The notes: generated by a model not told the origin, from the sequence alone. Shown: positions 1 through 5,368, numbered from the stretch's first letter. The stretch is DNA of 5,570 bases from Opitutaceae bacterium (GCA_031282705.1 JAITDF010000661.1:1-5570), one strand, 5' to 3'. Made by a program: numbers and translations.

Positions 1-1
1 A

Positions 2-36
2 CCTCCAGCCCGGAAGCAGGTTTGGAAACCCGCGGT
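2..36 (+). repeat. truncated copy of the 124-base double-hairpin repeat (right half)
   Basis: These 35 bases match the right-hand end of the 124-base repeats at 4932-5368 with two mismatches against the copy at 5100-5223. They contain the hairpin GCAGGTTT-GG-AAACCCGC (15-32), in which one pair of the otherwise perfect 8-bp stem is broken. The window begins here, so a left half may lie outside. It sits about 50 bases past the 3' end of the minus-strand tRNA. No gene is visible in 1-88. A GCCGGC...GCCGGC pair (60-65 with 83-88) could form a weak stem just after the tRNA. Confidence 0.7.
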
Positions 37-88
37 GGTGCGTCACACTTCCGCGCAACGCCGGCTCCCCATGCATTGCCCGGCCGGC

Positions 89-166
89 TGGCGTCCCCAC
101 GGGGATTCGAACCCCGGTTCTCACCGTGAAAGGGTGGTGTCCTGGACCGGGCTAGACGATGGGGAC
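89..166 (-). tRNA. tRNA-Glu (anticodon UUC), CCA encoded
   Basis: Read on the minus strand this folds as a full tRNA: acceptor GTCCCCA/TGGGGAC, D arm GTCT...GGAC, anticodon arm CCACC-CTTTCAC-GGTGA, a 4-base variable loop, and T arm CGGGG-TTCGAAT-CCCCG. A G discriminator and a genomic CCA follow (89-91). The anticodon TTC lies at plus positions 128-130. The sequence closely resembles E. coli tRNA-Glu as I recall it. It decodes GAA/GAG, and charged Glu-tRNA is also the precursor for tetrapyrrole synthesis in bacteria that use the C5 pathway. Base 27 (C) faces base 43 (A), so the top pair of the anticodon stem is mismatched. The D loop is two bases longer than in E. coli. I see only a weak promoter candidate upstream (minus strand, TTGCAT then TAGCGT 16 bases later), which I do not call. 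Confidence 0.95.
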
Positions 167-216
167 CAACCCGACGAAAAGGTTCGCACGCTACGGGCCG
201 GCCAACCGCATGCAAG

Positions 217-260
217 GCTTTTTTCTAAAAAGCAGGGCGGGCGTCCCGTTTGCCTGACGG
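217..260 (-). terminator. possible intrinsic terminator for the GH105 gene
   Basis: A transcript of the minus-strand GH105 gene (stop at 372) would run through the palindrome at 345-232 and then straight into TTTTT (231-227). This gives a GC-rich stem followed by a U-run, the layout of a Rho-independent terminator. The 17-bp outer arms (232-248 with 329-345) are far apart, with internal hairpins between them, so this is not a compact classical terminator. A second small stem, GCTTTTT-TCT-AAAAAGC, covers 217-233. Confidence 0.35.
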
Positions 261-345
261 CGTGCAAAGCGCGCCGCCCCCCAAAGTGGCGGGAAAGTGG
301 CGGGAGCATCCTGTTCCCGCCAGGCAAGCGGGACGCCCGCCCTGC
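232..345 (+). repeat. palindromic intergenic repeat, copy A (GGGACGCCCGCCCT family)
   Basis: The outer arms at 232-248 and 329-345 are perfect 17-base reverse complements. The pairing continues to about 260 and 317 with a few mismatches. Inside is a hairpin GGCGGGAGCA-TCC-TGTTCCCGCC (299-321, with one G-T pair). The same arrangement recurs in the same orientation at 3879-3990: outer arm, a GCAAAGCGCGCC segment, a GGGAGCATCCTG hairpin, then the inverted outer arm. The two are therefore copies of one element. This copy begins 26 bases beyond the stop of the GH105 gene and separates it from tRNA-Glu. No coding sequence is involved. Confidence 0.8.
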
Positions 346-371
346 CTGCCCCGCGCCGCCCGCGCCGCGCC

Positions 372-2546
372 TTACGCCTTCTGCAAATGCTCGCGGAGGC
401 GGACGACCTCGACGCCGGCCAGCAGCACGATGCCGATGCCGTGCGTGTCGTTCAGGTTCCAGAGGAGGTCCTTTTTGTAATATTCGGATTGGAAGGAAAA
501 CTCCGAGCCGCGGCAGACGCCGTGGACGTTGCCGAGGTGGTCCACGCCGATTTTGTTGATCGCGACCCAGCCGCGGAAGACGGCGTCGATGTAGGGCTGC
601 GGGTCCTGATACCAGCCGTATTGCACGCCGCGCGAGAAGGCGTAGGTGAACATCGCCGTGCAGGAGGTCTCGGGATAGGAGTCGTGCTCGTTTACGACCT
701 GGTGCCACATGCCCTGCCCGTCCTGCCGGGCGAGGATGCCGGCGCTGAACTCGCGGAAGAAGTCGAGGAGCGCGGGGCGGAGCCGGTGTTTTTCGGGGAG
801 GACGGCGAGGAGTTCGGAGAGGGAGAAAATGACCCAGCCGTTGCCGCGCCCCCAGGGGACGCCGGTCGCCATGTCGCGGGTGAAGTCATAGACGTGCGAC
901 ATGAGGCGGAGGCGCGGGATGTAGAGGCGTTTTTTGAAGCCGACAAACTGGCGCGCGGCGTCGTCGATGTAGCGTTCCTCGCCGGTGAGCTGGTAGTAGC
1001 GCACGAGGAAGGGGACGCTCATGTAGAGGTCGTCGGCCCAGAGGGTGTCCTCGTGGAAGACGTGCATGAGGTGCTTGCGGAAGAAGGTGCCGTCGGCGAG
1101 GCGGACTTGCTTGTTGGTGATGTGGTCGGCGACGAGGTCGGCGATGCGGCGGTGGCCGGGCAGCTCGAAGTGTTTCGCGGTTTCGAGCAGGGCGGAGCCG
1201 GCGGAGCCGCAGTCGTCGAGCGAGTCGAGGGAGGTGAGGAGGTGGTGGACGTTGGTGGCGCCGCCGTATTGCCGGCGGTCCCACATGGCGTAGTCATAGG
1301 TGTCGCAGCAGAACTGGAAGTGGCGGGCGACGTAGCGGCGGGTTTCCTCGGAGCCGGTGAGTCCGCCGGCGTGGAGGAGGCCGTGGAGGGTGACGCCGAG
1401 CGGGTAGTTCCATTTGCCGTAGAGGGCGTTGTCGTTGTAGGGGCGTATCCAAGTGTCGGGGAGGTCGAGGCGCCAGTAGATGGGTTCGCCGTTTTTGCCG
1501 GTGGCGAGTTTGTTGAGGTCGCCGAGGGCCGGGAGGTCCGGGGGGGCGGCGAGCGGGCCGAGATACGCCCAGCGTTCGTCGGCGCCGGCGATGTTGGCGG
1601 GGTGCCGGGGTTCGAGGGGGCGGCCGTCGTCGTCGTGGAGTGCGAGTTCGTAGCCCCAGTCGGCGCCGGCGCATTCGGCGTGGACAAAGACGTCGTGCAG
1701 GCCGAAGGGGACGCGGATGGCGGCGTTGATGGGGCCGGGCCGGGCGGCGGTGTGGACGGGTTCGCCGGCGATGGTGATGCTGAGTTTGGAGCGGGCGCGG
1801 CCTTTCAGGAGGTAGGCGGCGCGGCCGGGGCGGGGGAAGAACACGCGCGTCCAGCCGAGCGCGGCGGTGTTTTTTTCCCTGCCGAAGAGGCGGCGCATCT
1901 GGCCGAGCGCGGCGGCCTTGGCGTCCCAGCGGGCTTCGGGGAGCCACTTCACGCCGGTGCCGGCGGGGGTGGCGCCGGCGGCGGGGATGAAGGGGAGGTC
2001 GGCGTCGCGCGGCTCGGTGAAGAGCCAGCCTTCCTGCCCGTCGCGCGCGGGGTCGGGCAGGAGGAAATAATAGGGGAGTTTGCCGAGCCAGGTGCCGAAG
2101 ACGCCGCCGAAGCCGGCGAGGGTTTTGCGGAAGCGCAGGACGAGGTGGTTCCAGCCGGGGTCGAGCGCGATGGCGAGCGGGGCGCGGGTGGCGGCGTAGC
2201 GTTCCTGGAAAATATCGGAGCGGAAGATTTGCGCGCCGTTGCGGTGGATGACGACGGGGCCGTGGCAGTTGATGTCGAACCGGATTTCGCCGGCGCCGTC
2301 GGACCAGATTTTCGCCCAGGCAAACACATACTGGCCCAGCCTGGCCTTGGGGAAGAGGCGGTTGAAATCGGCCTCGTAGCGGTAGTCTTTCCCGCGCAGG
2401 ATGCCCGCGCGGTTGAAGGCCCGGTAAACGGGCGGGTGGGCCGGATTTTGGCCGATGTAGCGGCGCGCGACGGCCTCAAGCGCCTTCTCGACGTTCATGC
2501 CCTCGCGGGCATACATGCTTTGGTGATCTTCGAAATAAAAGCCCAT
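372..2546 (-). CDS. GH105/GH88-like unsaturated glycuronyl hydrolase with N-terminal beta-rich region
   Basis: The C-terminal part (residues about 361-724) has the hallmarks of GH105, the unsaturated rhamnogalacturonyl hydrolase family (YteR/RhiN type). These enzymes remove the unsaturated uronic acid that polysaccharide lyases leave at oligosaccharide ends. Visible motifs are LDDCG (443-447), WADDLYM with candidate catalytic Asp505, MSH (His551), WGRGNGW (565-571) and WHQVV (614-618). The spacing Asp-x3-Met and Met-to-His of 42 residues agrees with YteR numbering as I recall it (Asp143, Met147, His189). Family members are often near 370 residues; this one has 724. Residues about 60-170 look like a beta-sandwich (FAWAKIW, IRFDINCHG, GWNHLVLRF), similar to PA14 or galactose-binding modules, possibly for substrate binding or oligomerisation. 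There is no signal peptide, so a cytoplasmic location is likely. I chose ATG at 2546; an upstream GTG (2663) would extend it by 39 residues through AT-richer, protein-unlike sequence. No start has a clear Shine-Dalgarno. Exact substrate (rhamnogalacturonan, ulvan or other) cannot be told. Confidence 0.9.
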   Translation of the reverse strand: MGFYFEDHQSMYAREGMNVEKALEAVARRYIGQNPAHPPVYRAFNRAGILRGKDYRYEADFNRLFPKARLGQYVFAWAKIWSDGAGEIRFDINCHGPVVIHRNGAQIFRSDIFQERYAATRAPLAIALDPGWNHLVLRFRKTLAGFGGVFGTWLGKLPYYFLLPDPARDGQEGWLFTEPRDADLPFIPAAGATPAGTGVKWLPEARWDAKAAALGQMRRLFGREKNTAALGWTRVFFPRPGRAAYLLKGRARSKLSITIAGEPVHTAARPGPINAAIRVPFGLHDVFVHAECAGADWGYELALHDDDGRPLEPRHPANIAGADERWAYLGPLAAPPDLPALGDLNKLATGKNGEPIYWRLDLPDTWIRPYNDNALYGKWNYPLGVTLHGLLHAGGLTGSEETRRYVARHFQFCCDTYDYAMWDRRQYGGATNVHHLLTSLDSLDDCGSAGSALLETAKHFELPGHRRIADLVADHITNKQVRLADGTFFRKHLMHVFHEDTLWADDLYMSVPFLVRYYQLTGEERYIDDAARQFVGFKKRLYIPRLRLMSHVYDFTRDMATGVPWGRGNGWVIFSLSELLAVLPEKHRLRPALLDFFREFSAGILARQDGQGMWHQVVNEHDSYPETSCTAMFTYAFSRGVQYGWYQDPQPYIDAVFRGWVAINKIGVDHLGNVHGVCRGSEFSFQSEYYKKDLLWNLNDTHGIGIVLLAGVEVVRLREHLQKA

Positions 2547-2852
2547 GACGATTAAAGGGATGGGTTGAATTTGGGCAGCGAAATCGTGAAATGAAACACT
2601 GGATATTGGATGGTGATACGATTGATTGAATTCCAACTCGCGGAGAGGGACTCCGCCGGACACTGGGACGGGCGGATAAAAAAACGCATCAGAAGGCCAG
2701 ACTCCGCCGCCGGATTCAACCGATTCCTATTCTGACGGTAAGATGCATGATGAAATGGCAAATGACATGGAGCAAAAAGACCGCATGTTGTATGTTTTCA
2801 GGGAATGCTCCATAAAAATGCACGATTTGCCCGTAAAATATCTTTCATATCT
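2547..2852. other. divergent intergenic region, promoter side
   Basis: This stretch is clearly less GC-rich than its neighbours and separates the minus-strand GH105 gene from the plus-strand hydrolase. It should hold the GH105 promoter, but I found no convincing -35/-10 pair. A perfect 8-base inverted repeat, ATGGAGCA (2767-2774) and TGCTCCAT (2806-2813), is a possible operator or weak stem. A plus-strand open frame with ATG at 2743 and stop at 2914-2916 (57 codons) crosses this stretch and ends inside the next palindrome. It has no good ribosome-binding site, and I do not call it a gene. Confidence 0.5.
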
Positions 2853-3029
2853 GATGTTACACGAAGACCGGTTTTTTGGCAGGATTTTTGATTTTCGATT
2901 CTCGATTTTTGATTGAGGGGAGCTTCCGCTCCCGCCGGCGAACCGGCGCGGGAGCGCCCAATCGAAAATCGAGAATCGAGAATCGAAAATCAAAAATCCC
3001 GCCAAAAAAAACGGTCTTCGCGTAACATC
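2853..3029. repeat. large imperfect palindrome with heptanucleotide-rich arms
   Basis: The left arm (2853-2915) and right arm (2959-3029) are reverse complements along nearly their whole length. They start GATGTTAC(A/G)CGAAGACCG and run through ATTTTTGATTTTCGATTCTCG. The right arm carries an extra unit of the 7-base pattern GATTCTC/GATTTTC. The 43-base centre has two alternative hairpins: GGGAGC-TTCC-GCTCCC (2918-2933), and GCTCCCG-CCGG-CGAA-CCGG with a closing CGGGAGC (2928-2955). The whole could extrude as a cruciform or fold as one long RNA hairpin. It ends 18 bases before the start of the hydrolase gene, so it must influence or contain that gene's leader. No transposase gene is present; it resembles a MITE or a structured intergenic repeat. 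Confidence 0.85.
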
Positions 3030-3047
3030 TGTTCATACTGAAAAGCC

Positions 3048-3740
3048 ATGTCCTCCGACCCGTCCAGACCTGAATCCGCCGCCGCCGACTGCGTCGTCCT
3101 CCTGCATGGCGTCGGCATGAGCGCGGCCATCATGCGCCGGCTCGAACGGCATCTCAAGCGCGCCGGCTACCGCGCCGCCAACATCAGCTATCCTTCGCGC
3201 ACGATGCCCATCGAGCGGATAGCCGGGGAGTTTCTCCCCGCGCGGCTCCGCGAACACCGGGCGGCGGACGCGCGCCGGCTGCATTTCGTCACGCATTCGA
3301 TGGGCGGCCTCGTGCTCCGCCTCCTCCTCGACGCCCCCGCGCTGCGCCCCGCCAATCTCGGCCGGGTCGTCATGCTCGGCCCGCCCAACCACGGGAGCGC
3401 CGCCGCCGACACGGTGCGGAAAAACGCCTTCCTGCGCAACATCGCCGGCGTGAACATCGCCCGCCTCGGCACCGGCCCCGAGGCGGTCACGCGGCTCCTC
3501 GGCCCGGCCGATTTCGATGTCGGGGTCATCGCCGGCGACTCGAAGCTCAACCCCCTTTTCGCCCGGGAACTCGGCGCCCCCAACGACGGCGCGGTCACGC
3601 TCGAATCCGCGCGTCTCGAAGGCATGCGCGACTTCATCGTCATGGGGCATTCGCACACCGTGATGCTCTGGCGCGGCGCCGTGATCCGCCAGGTGCTCGC
3701 CTACCTGCGCGACGGCAGGTTCGAGCACGGCCCGCGGTGA
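3048..3740 (+). CDS. alpha/beta-hydrolase, lipase/esterase-like
   Basis: This is a compact 230-residue protein of the alpha/beta-hydrolase fold, of the lipase-like group with a short catalytic core. VVLLHGVG (16-23) is the N-terminal strand plus oxyanion-hole loop. THSMGG (82-87) is the nucleophile elbow, a G-x-S-x-G variant with Thr at the first position and candidate nucleophile Ser84. NDG (179-181) offers candidate acid Asp180, and the HSHT stretch (201-204) the candidate histidine, probably His203. GPPNHGS (111-117) is a loop often seen in this group. It would hydrolyse an ester bond; the substrate is unknown. No signal peptide or membrane segment is visible, so it is probably cytoplasmic. 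ATG 3048 is used because homology-like sequence begins soon after. There is no recognisable Shine-Dalgarno, and the large palindrome ends just upstream. A minus-strand frame opposite it is a GC-rich shadow. Confidence 0.88.
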   Translation: MSSDPSRPESAAADCVVLLHGVGMSAAIMRRLERHLKRAGYRAANISYPSRTMPIERIAGEFLPARLREHRAADARRLHFVTHSMGGLVLRLLLDAPALRPANLGRVVMLGPPNHGSAAADTVRKNAFLRNIAGVNIARLGTGPEAVTRLLGPADFDVGVIAGDSKLNPLFARELGAPNDGAVTLESARLEGMRDFIVMGHSHTVMLWRGAVIRQVLAYLRDGRFEHGPR

Positions 3741-3761
3741 CGCATGAACTCATTGAGAAGC

Positions 3762-4044
3762 TCACGCGGAGGCTGTGGTGCCGTAGGGCAAGGTGCCGTA
3801 GGGCGAGGGGCCGTAGGGCGGGCGTCCCGCTTGCTTGATTGGAACGTAGGGCAAGCGTCCCGCTTGCCAGATTGGAAAGTAGGGTAAGCGTCCCGCTTGC
3901 CAGACGGCGCGCAAAGCGCGCCGCAAACGCGCCGCCCCAAGACGGCGGGAGCATCCTGCTCCCGTCAGACAAGCGGGACGCTTGTCCTACACCCCAATCA
4001 GGCAAGCGGGACGCTCGCCCTACGCCTCCCAAGCCTCCGCGTGA
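3762..4044. repeat. composite inverted-repeat element with 13-bp perfect termini (contains copy B)
   Basis: The ends TCACGCGGAGGCT (3762-3774) and AGCCTCCGCGTGA (4032-4044) are perfect inverted repeats. Inside, three direct units with a 33-base period (3813-3844, 3846-3877, and 3879-3907 partial) have the core GTAGGGC-AAGCGTCCCGCTTGCC. Two inverted units follow (3964-3990 and 3994-4023). Between them lie CGGCGCGC-AAA-GCGCGCCG (3905-3923) and CGGGAGCA-TCC-TGCTCCCG (3946-3964). The portion 3879-3990 is a second copy of the element at 232-345. Each unit is itself a small hairpin, such as GGCAAGCG-TCC-CGCTTGCC (3850-3868). It begins 21 bases after the hydrolase stop and may help end that transcript, although no T-run follows. 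Short open frames across it are repeat translations, not genes. Confidence 0.85.
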
Positions 4045-4097
4045 CACATGATTTTCCAAAGTCCCCTTATGCCGGCATTCCGGCGCCAGTCATTGAT

Positions 4098-4187
4098 GGG
4101 AGCGCGGACATCCCTGTCCGCGGCGGACACGCGGGCGCGGACGGATTTCGAGGCCGAAGGCCGGCGGCCCGCCATGCCCGCGCTCCC
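4098..4187. repeat. inverted-repeat element upstream of rsmD
   Basis: The ends GGGAGCGCGG (4098-4107) and CCGCGCTCCC (4178-4187) are perfect 10-base inverted repeats enclosing 70 bases. Internal hairpins include GGACA-TCCC-TGTCC (4106-4119) and GGCC-GAA-GGCC (4152-4162). It differs in sequence from the element at 3762-4044 but is built the same way, from nested short hairpins. It ends 56 bases before the rsmD start. The remaining bases before rsmD show no clear promoter and no Shine-Dalgarno sequence. Confidence 0.6.
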
Positions 4188-4243
4188 GGTTCCGCCCCGC
4201 CCAACGCATCGAGCCCGTTCGGAATGGGTATGAATTTCTAAAA

Positions 4244-4912
4244 ATGCGCATAACCGGAGGCATCGCCCGCGGCATTCCGCTTGTTGTTCCCAAGGGTGAC
4301 GCGGTGCGCCCGGCGACGGACGGGATGCGCCAGGCGGTTTTTTCGAGCCTCGCGGCGCGCGTGCCCGGCGCGTGGTTTCTCGACCTTTGCGCGGGCAGCG
4401 GCGCCTACGGCCTCGAAGCAGTGAGCCGCGGCGCGGCGGGCGGCGTGTTCGTGGAAAAAAACGCAAAGGCCGCCGCCTGCCTGCGGCGCAACATCGAAGC
4501 CGTCTGCAAAAGCGCCGCCGGCGCCGGTGGCGCAAATCCCAAATCCCAAAACCCAAATCCCAAAACCCTTCCGGGTAAAGCGGGAAGCCTGGCCATCCCC
4601 GATCCCAATCCCGCCGCCGCCCGTTTCACCATCGCGCAAACCGATGCCCTGACTTGGACGCCCGCGCCCGGCGCGCCGCCGCCCGGCCTGGTTTTTATCG
4701 ATCCGCCCTACGAAATCATCCCGGAATTTGCCCCGCGCATCTTCGCAATGCTGGCCGTGCACCTCGCGCCGCATCCCGACCCCGTGATCATATTCGAGAT
4801 GCCCGGCGAACTCACCCTCGCCGCGCCCCCCGGCTGGGAATGCGTCAAACGCCTCGGCAAAGGCGCCCGCCAGCCCACCGCGGCATTTTATAGAAAAACC
4901 TGCTTGTCATAA
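4244..4912 (+). CDS. rsmD: 16S rRNA (guanine966-N2)-methyltransferase RsmD
   Basis: RsmD uses S-adenosylmethionine to methylate the N2 of G966 (E. coli numbering) in 16S rRNA during small-subunit assembly. The family pattern is clear: MRITGGIARG at the N-terminus, RPATDGMRQAVFSSL (22-36), the SAM-binding motif I FLDLCAGSGAYGLEA (45-59), an acidic residue after the next strand (VFVEKN, Glu71), and the catalytic FIDPPYE (151-157) with DPPY in place of NPPY. At 222 residues it is longer than the roughly 200 usual. The surplus is one low-complexity stretch, residues about 97-123 (rich in Asn, Pro, Lys), between the helix after motif I and the strand before DPPY. It is encoded by a heptanucleotide tract and a diverged repeat, yet the frame stays open. 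ATG 4244 matches the family N-terminus exactly. No Shine-Dalgarno is seen; the start is 503 bases from the upstream gene, behind repeats, so it is probably transcribed alone. Confidence 0.95.
   Translation: MRITGGIARGIPLVVPKGDAVRPATDGMRQAVFSSLAARVPGAWFLDLCAGSGAYGLEAVSRGAAGGVFVEKNAKAAACLRRNIEAVCKSAAGAGGANPKSQNPNPKTLPGKAGSLAIPDPNPAAARFTIAQTDALTWTPAPGAPPPGLVFIDPPYEIIPEFAPRIFAMLAVHLAPHPDPVIIFEMPGELTLAAPPGWECVKRLGKGARQPTAAFYRKTCLS
4534..4568 (+). repeat. five-unit heptanucleotide tract inside rsmD
   Basis: Five consecutive 7-base units read AAATCCC, AAATCCC, AAAACCC, AAATCCC, AAAACCC. The following bases up to about 4612 include TTCCGGGTAAAGCGGGAAG, which resembles, on the minus strand, the GCGTCCCGCTTGCC core of the repeats at 3813-4023. 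Together they account for roughly 80 bases (27 codons) not expected in RsmD. The same 7-base periodicity, with different letters (GATTCTC/GATTTTC), forms the arms of the palindrome at 2853-3029. Confidence 0.8.
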
Positions 4913-4931
4913 CCGATGTTACGCGGCTCGT

Positions 4932-5055
4932 CGTAGCGCAGACTTCCAAGTCTGCTTCGGGGTTCACGTTTGGTTGCGGGCTTGTTTTCTTTTCAGGTCC
5001 GGCTTTTTGCGGGCCTTCGACCCGGAAGCAGGTTTGGAAACCTGCGGTACGTGGC
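4932..5055 (+). repeat. 124-base double-hairpin repeat, copy 1
   Basis: The left end holds the hairpin GCAGACTT-CC-AAGTCTGC and the right end GCAGGTTT-GG-AAACCTGC, both with perfect 8-bp stems. The two ends are imperfect inverted copies of each other over 27 bases. About 60 conserved bases between them contain a T-rich stretch (TTGTTTTCTTTTCAGG) and two direct TTGCGGGC motifs. It begins 19 bases after the rsmD stop. It differs from copy 3 at two positions. A 44-base GC-rich spacer follows. Confidence 0.9.
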
Positions 5056-5099
5056 ACCGCCGCGCCGGTGCGAGGTGTGCTGTCGCGCCGGCGGCCTGA

Positions 5100-5223
5100 C
5101 GTACCGCAGACTTCCAAGTCTGCTTCGGGGCTCATGTCTGGTTGCGGGCTTGTTTTCTTTTCAGGTCCGGCTTTTTGCGGGCCTCCGGCCCGGAAGCAGG
5201 TTTGGAAACCTGCGGTACGTGGC
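5100..5223 (+). repeat. 124-base double-hairpin repeat, copy 2
   Basis: It has the same length and layout as copy 1, with about six differences from copy 1 and four from copy 3. None disturbs the two terminal hairpins. Here base 5 is C, which improves the pairing between the two ends. The 21-base spacer that follows, GCTGCCGCGCCGGCGGCCTGA, is nearly the same as the last 21 bases of the spacer before this copy, so the tandem unit is really 145 bases. The first interval has 23 additional bases. Confidence 0.9.
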
Positions 5224-5244
5224 GCTGCCGCGCCGGCGGCCTGA

Positions 5245-5368
5245 CGTAGCGCAGACTTCCAAGTCTGCTTCGGGGCTCACGTTTGGTTGCGGGCTTGTTT
5301 TCTTTTCAGGTCCGGCTTTTTGCGGGCCTTCGGCCCGGAAGCAGGTTTGGAAACCTGCGGTACGTGGC
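5245..5368 (+). repeat. 124-base double-hairpin repeat, copy 3
   Basis: This is the third tandem copy, at least 96% identical to the others. Just before its right arm it has a perfect small stem CGGGCC-TTC-GGCCCG, which copy 1 weakens by one change. The downstream sequence begins as the usual GCTGCCGCGCCGGCGG spacer, then departs. Open frames across the array, giving repeated peptides such as FSFQVRLFAGLRP, are translations of the repeat and not a gene. Confidence 0.9.

Noticed and set aside
297..2555. A 752-codon open frame on the plus strand, opposite the GH105 gene
   Set aside because: It is the antisense shadow of a GC-rich gene: its product is a monotonous Gly/Val/Ala/Glu mixture without motifs, while the minus strand has clear GH105 motifs throughout.
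2600..2640. Promoter for the GH105 gene (TTGGAA on the minus strand)
   Set aside because: No acceptable -10 sequence lies 16-18 bases downstream of it.
2552..3005. Two minus-strand frames of 69 and 92 codons upstream of the GH105 gene
   Set aside because: No ribosome-binding sites or recognisable motifs; the longer one is largely palindrome sequence.
3033..3728. A 231-codon minus-strand frame opposite the hydrolase
   Set aside because: It is a shadow of the plus-strand gene, which carries the nucleophile elbow and other hydrolase motifs.
3640..4241. Short open frames on both strands in the 3762-4187 repeats
   Set aside because: Products such as QASGTLALR or GKRDARPT are translations of palindromic repeats, with no start signals or homologous-looking domains.
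3762..5368. CRISPR array
   Set aside because: The repeats are too long (124 bases) or palindromic with near-constant spacers, spacers are not unique 30-40-base sequences, and no cas genes are present.
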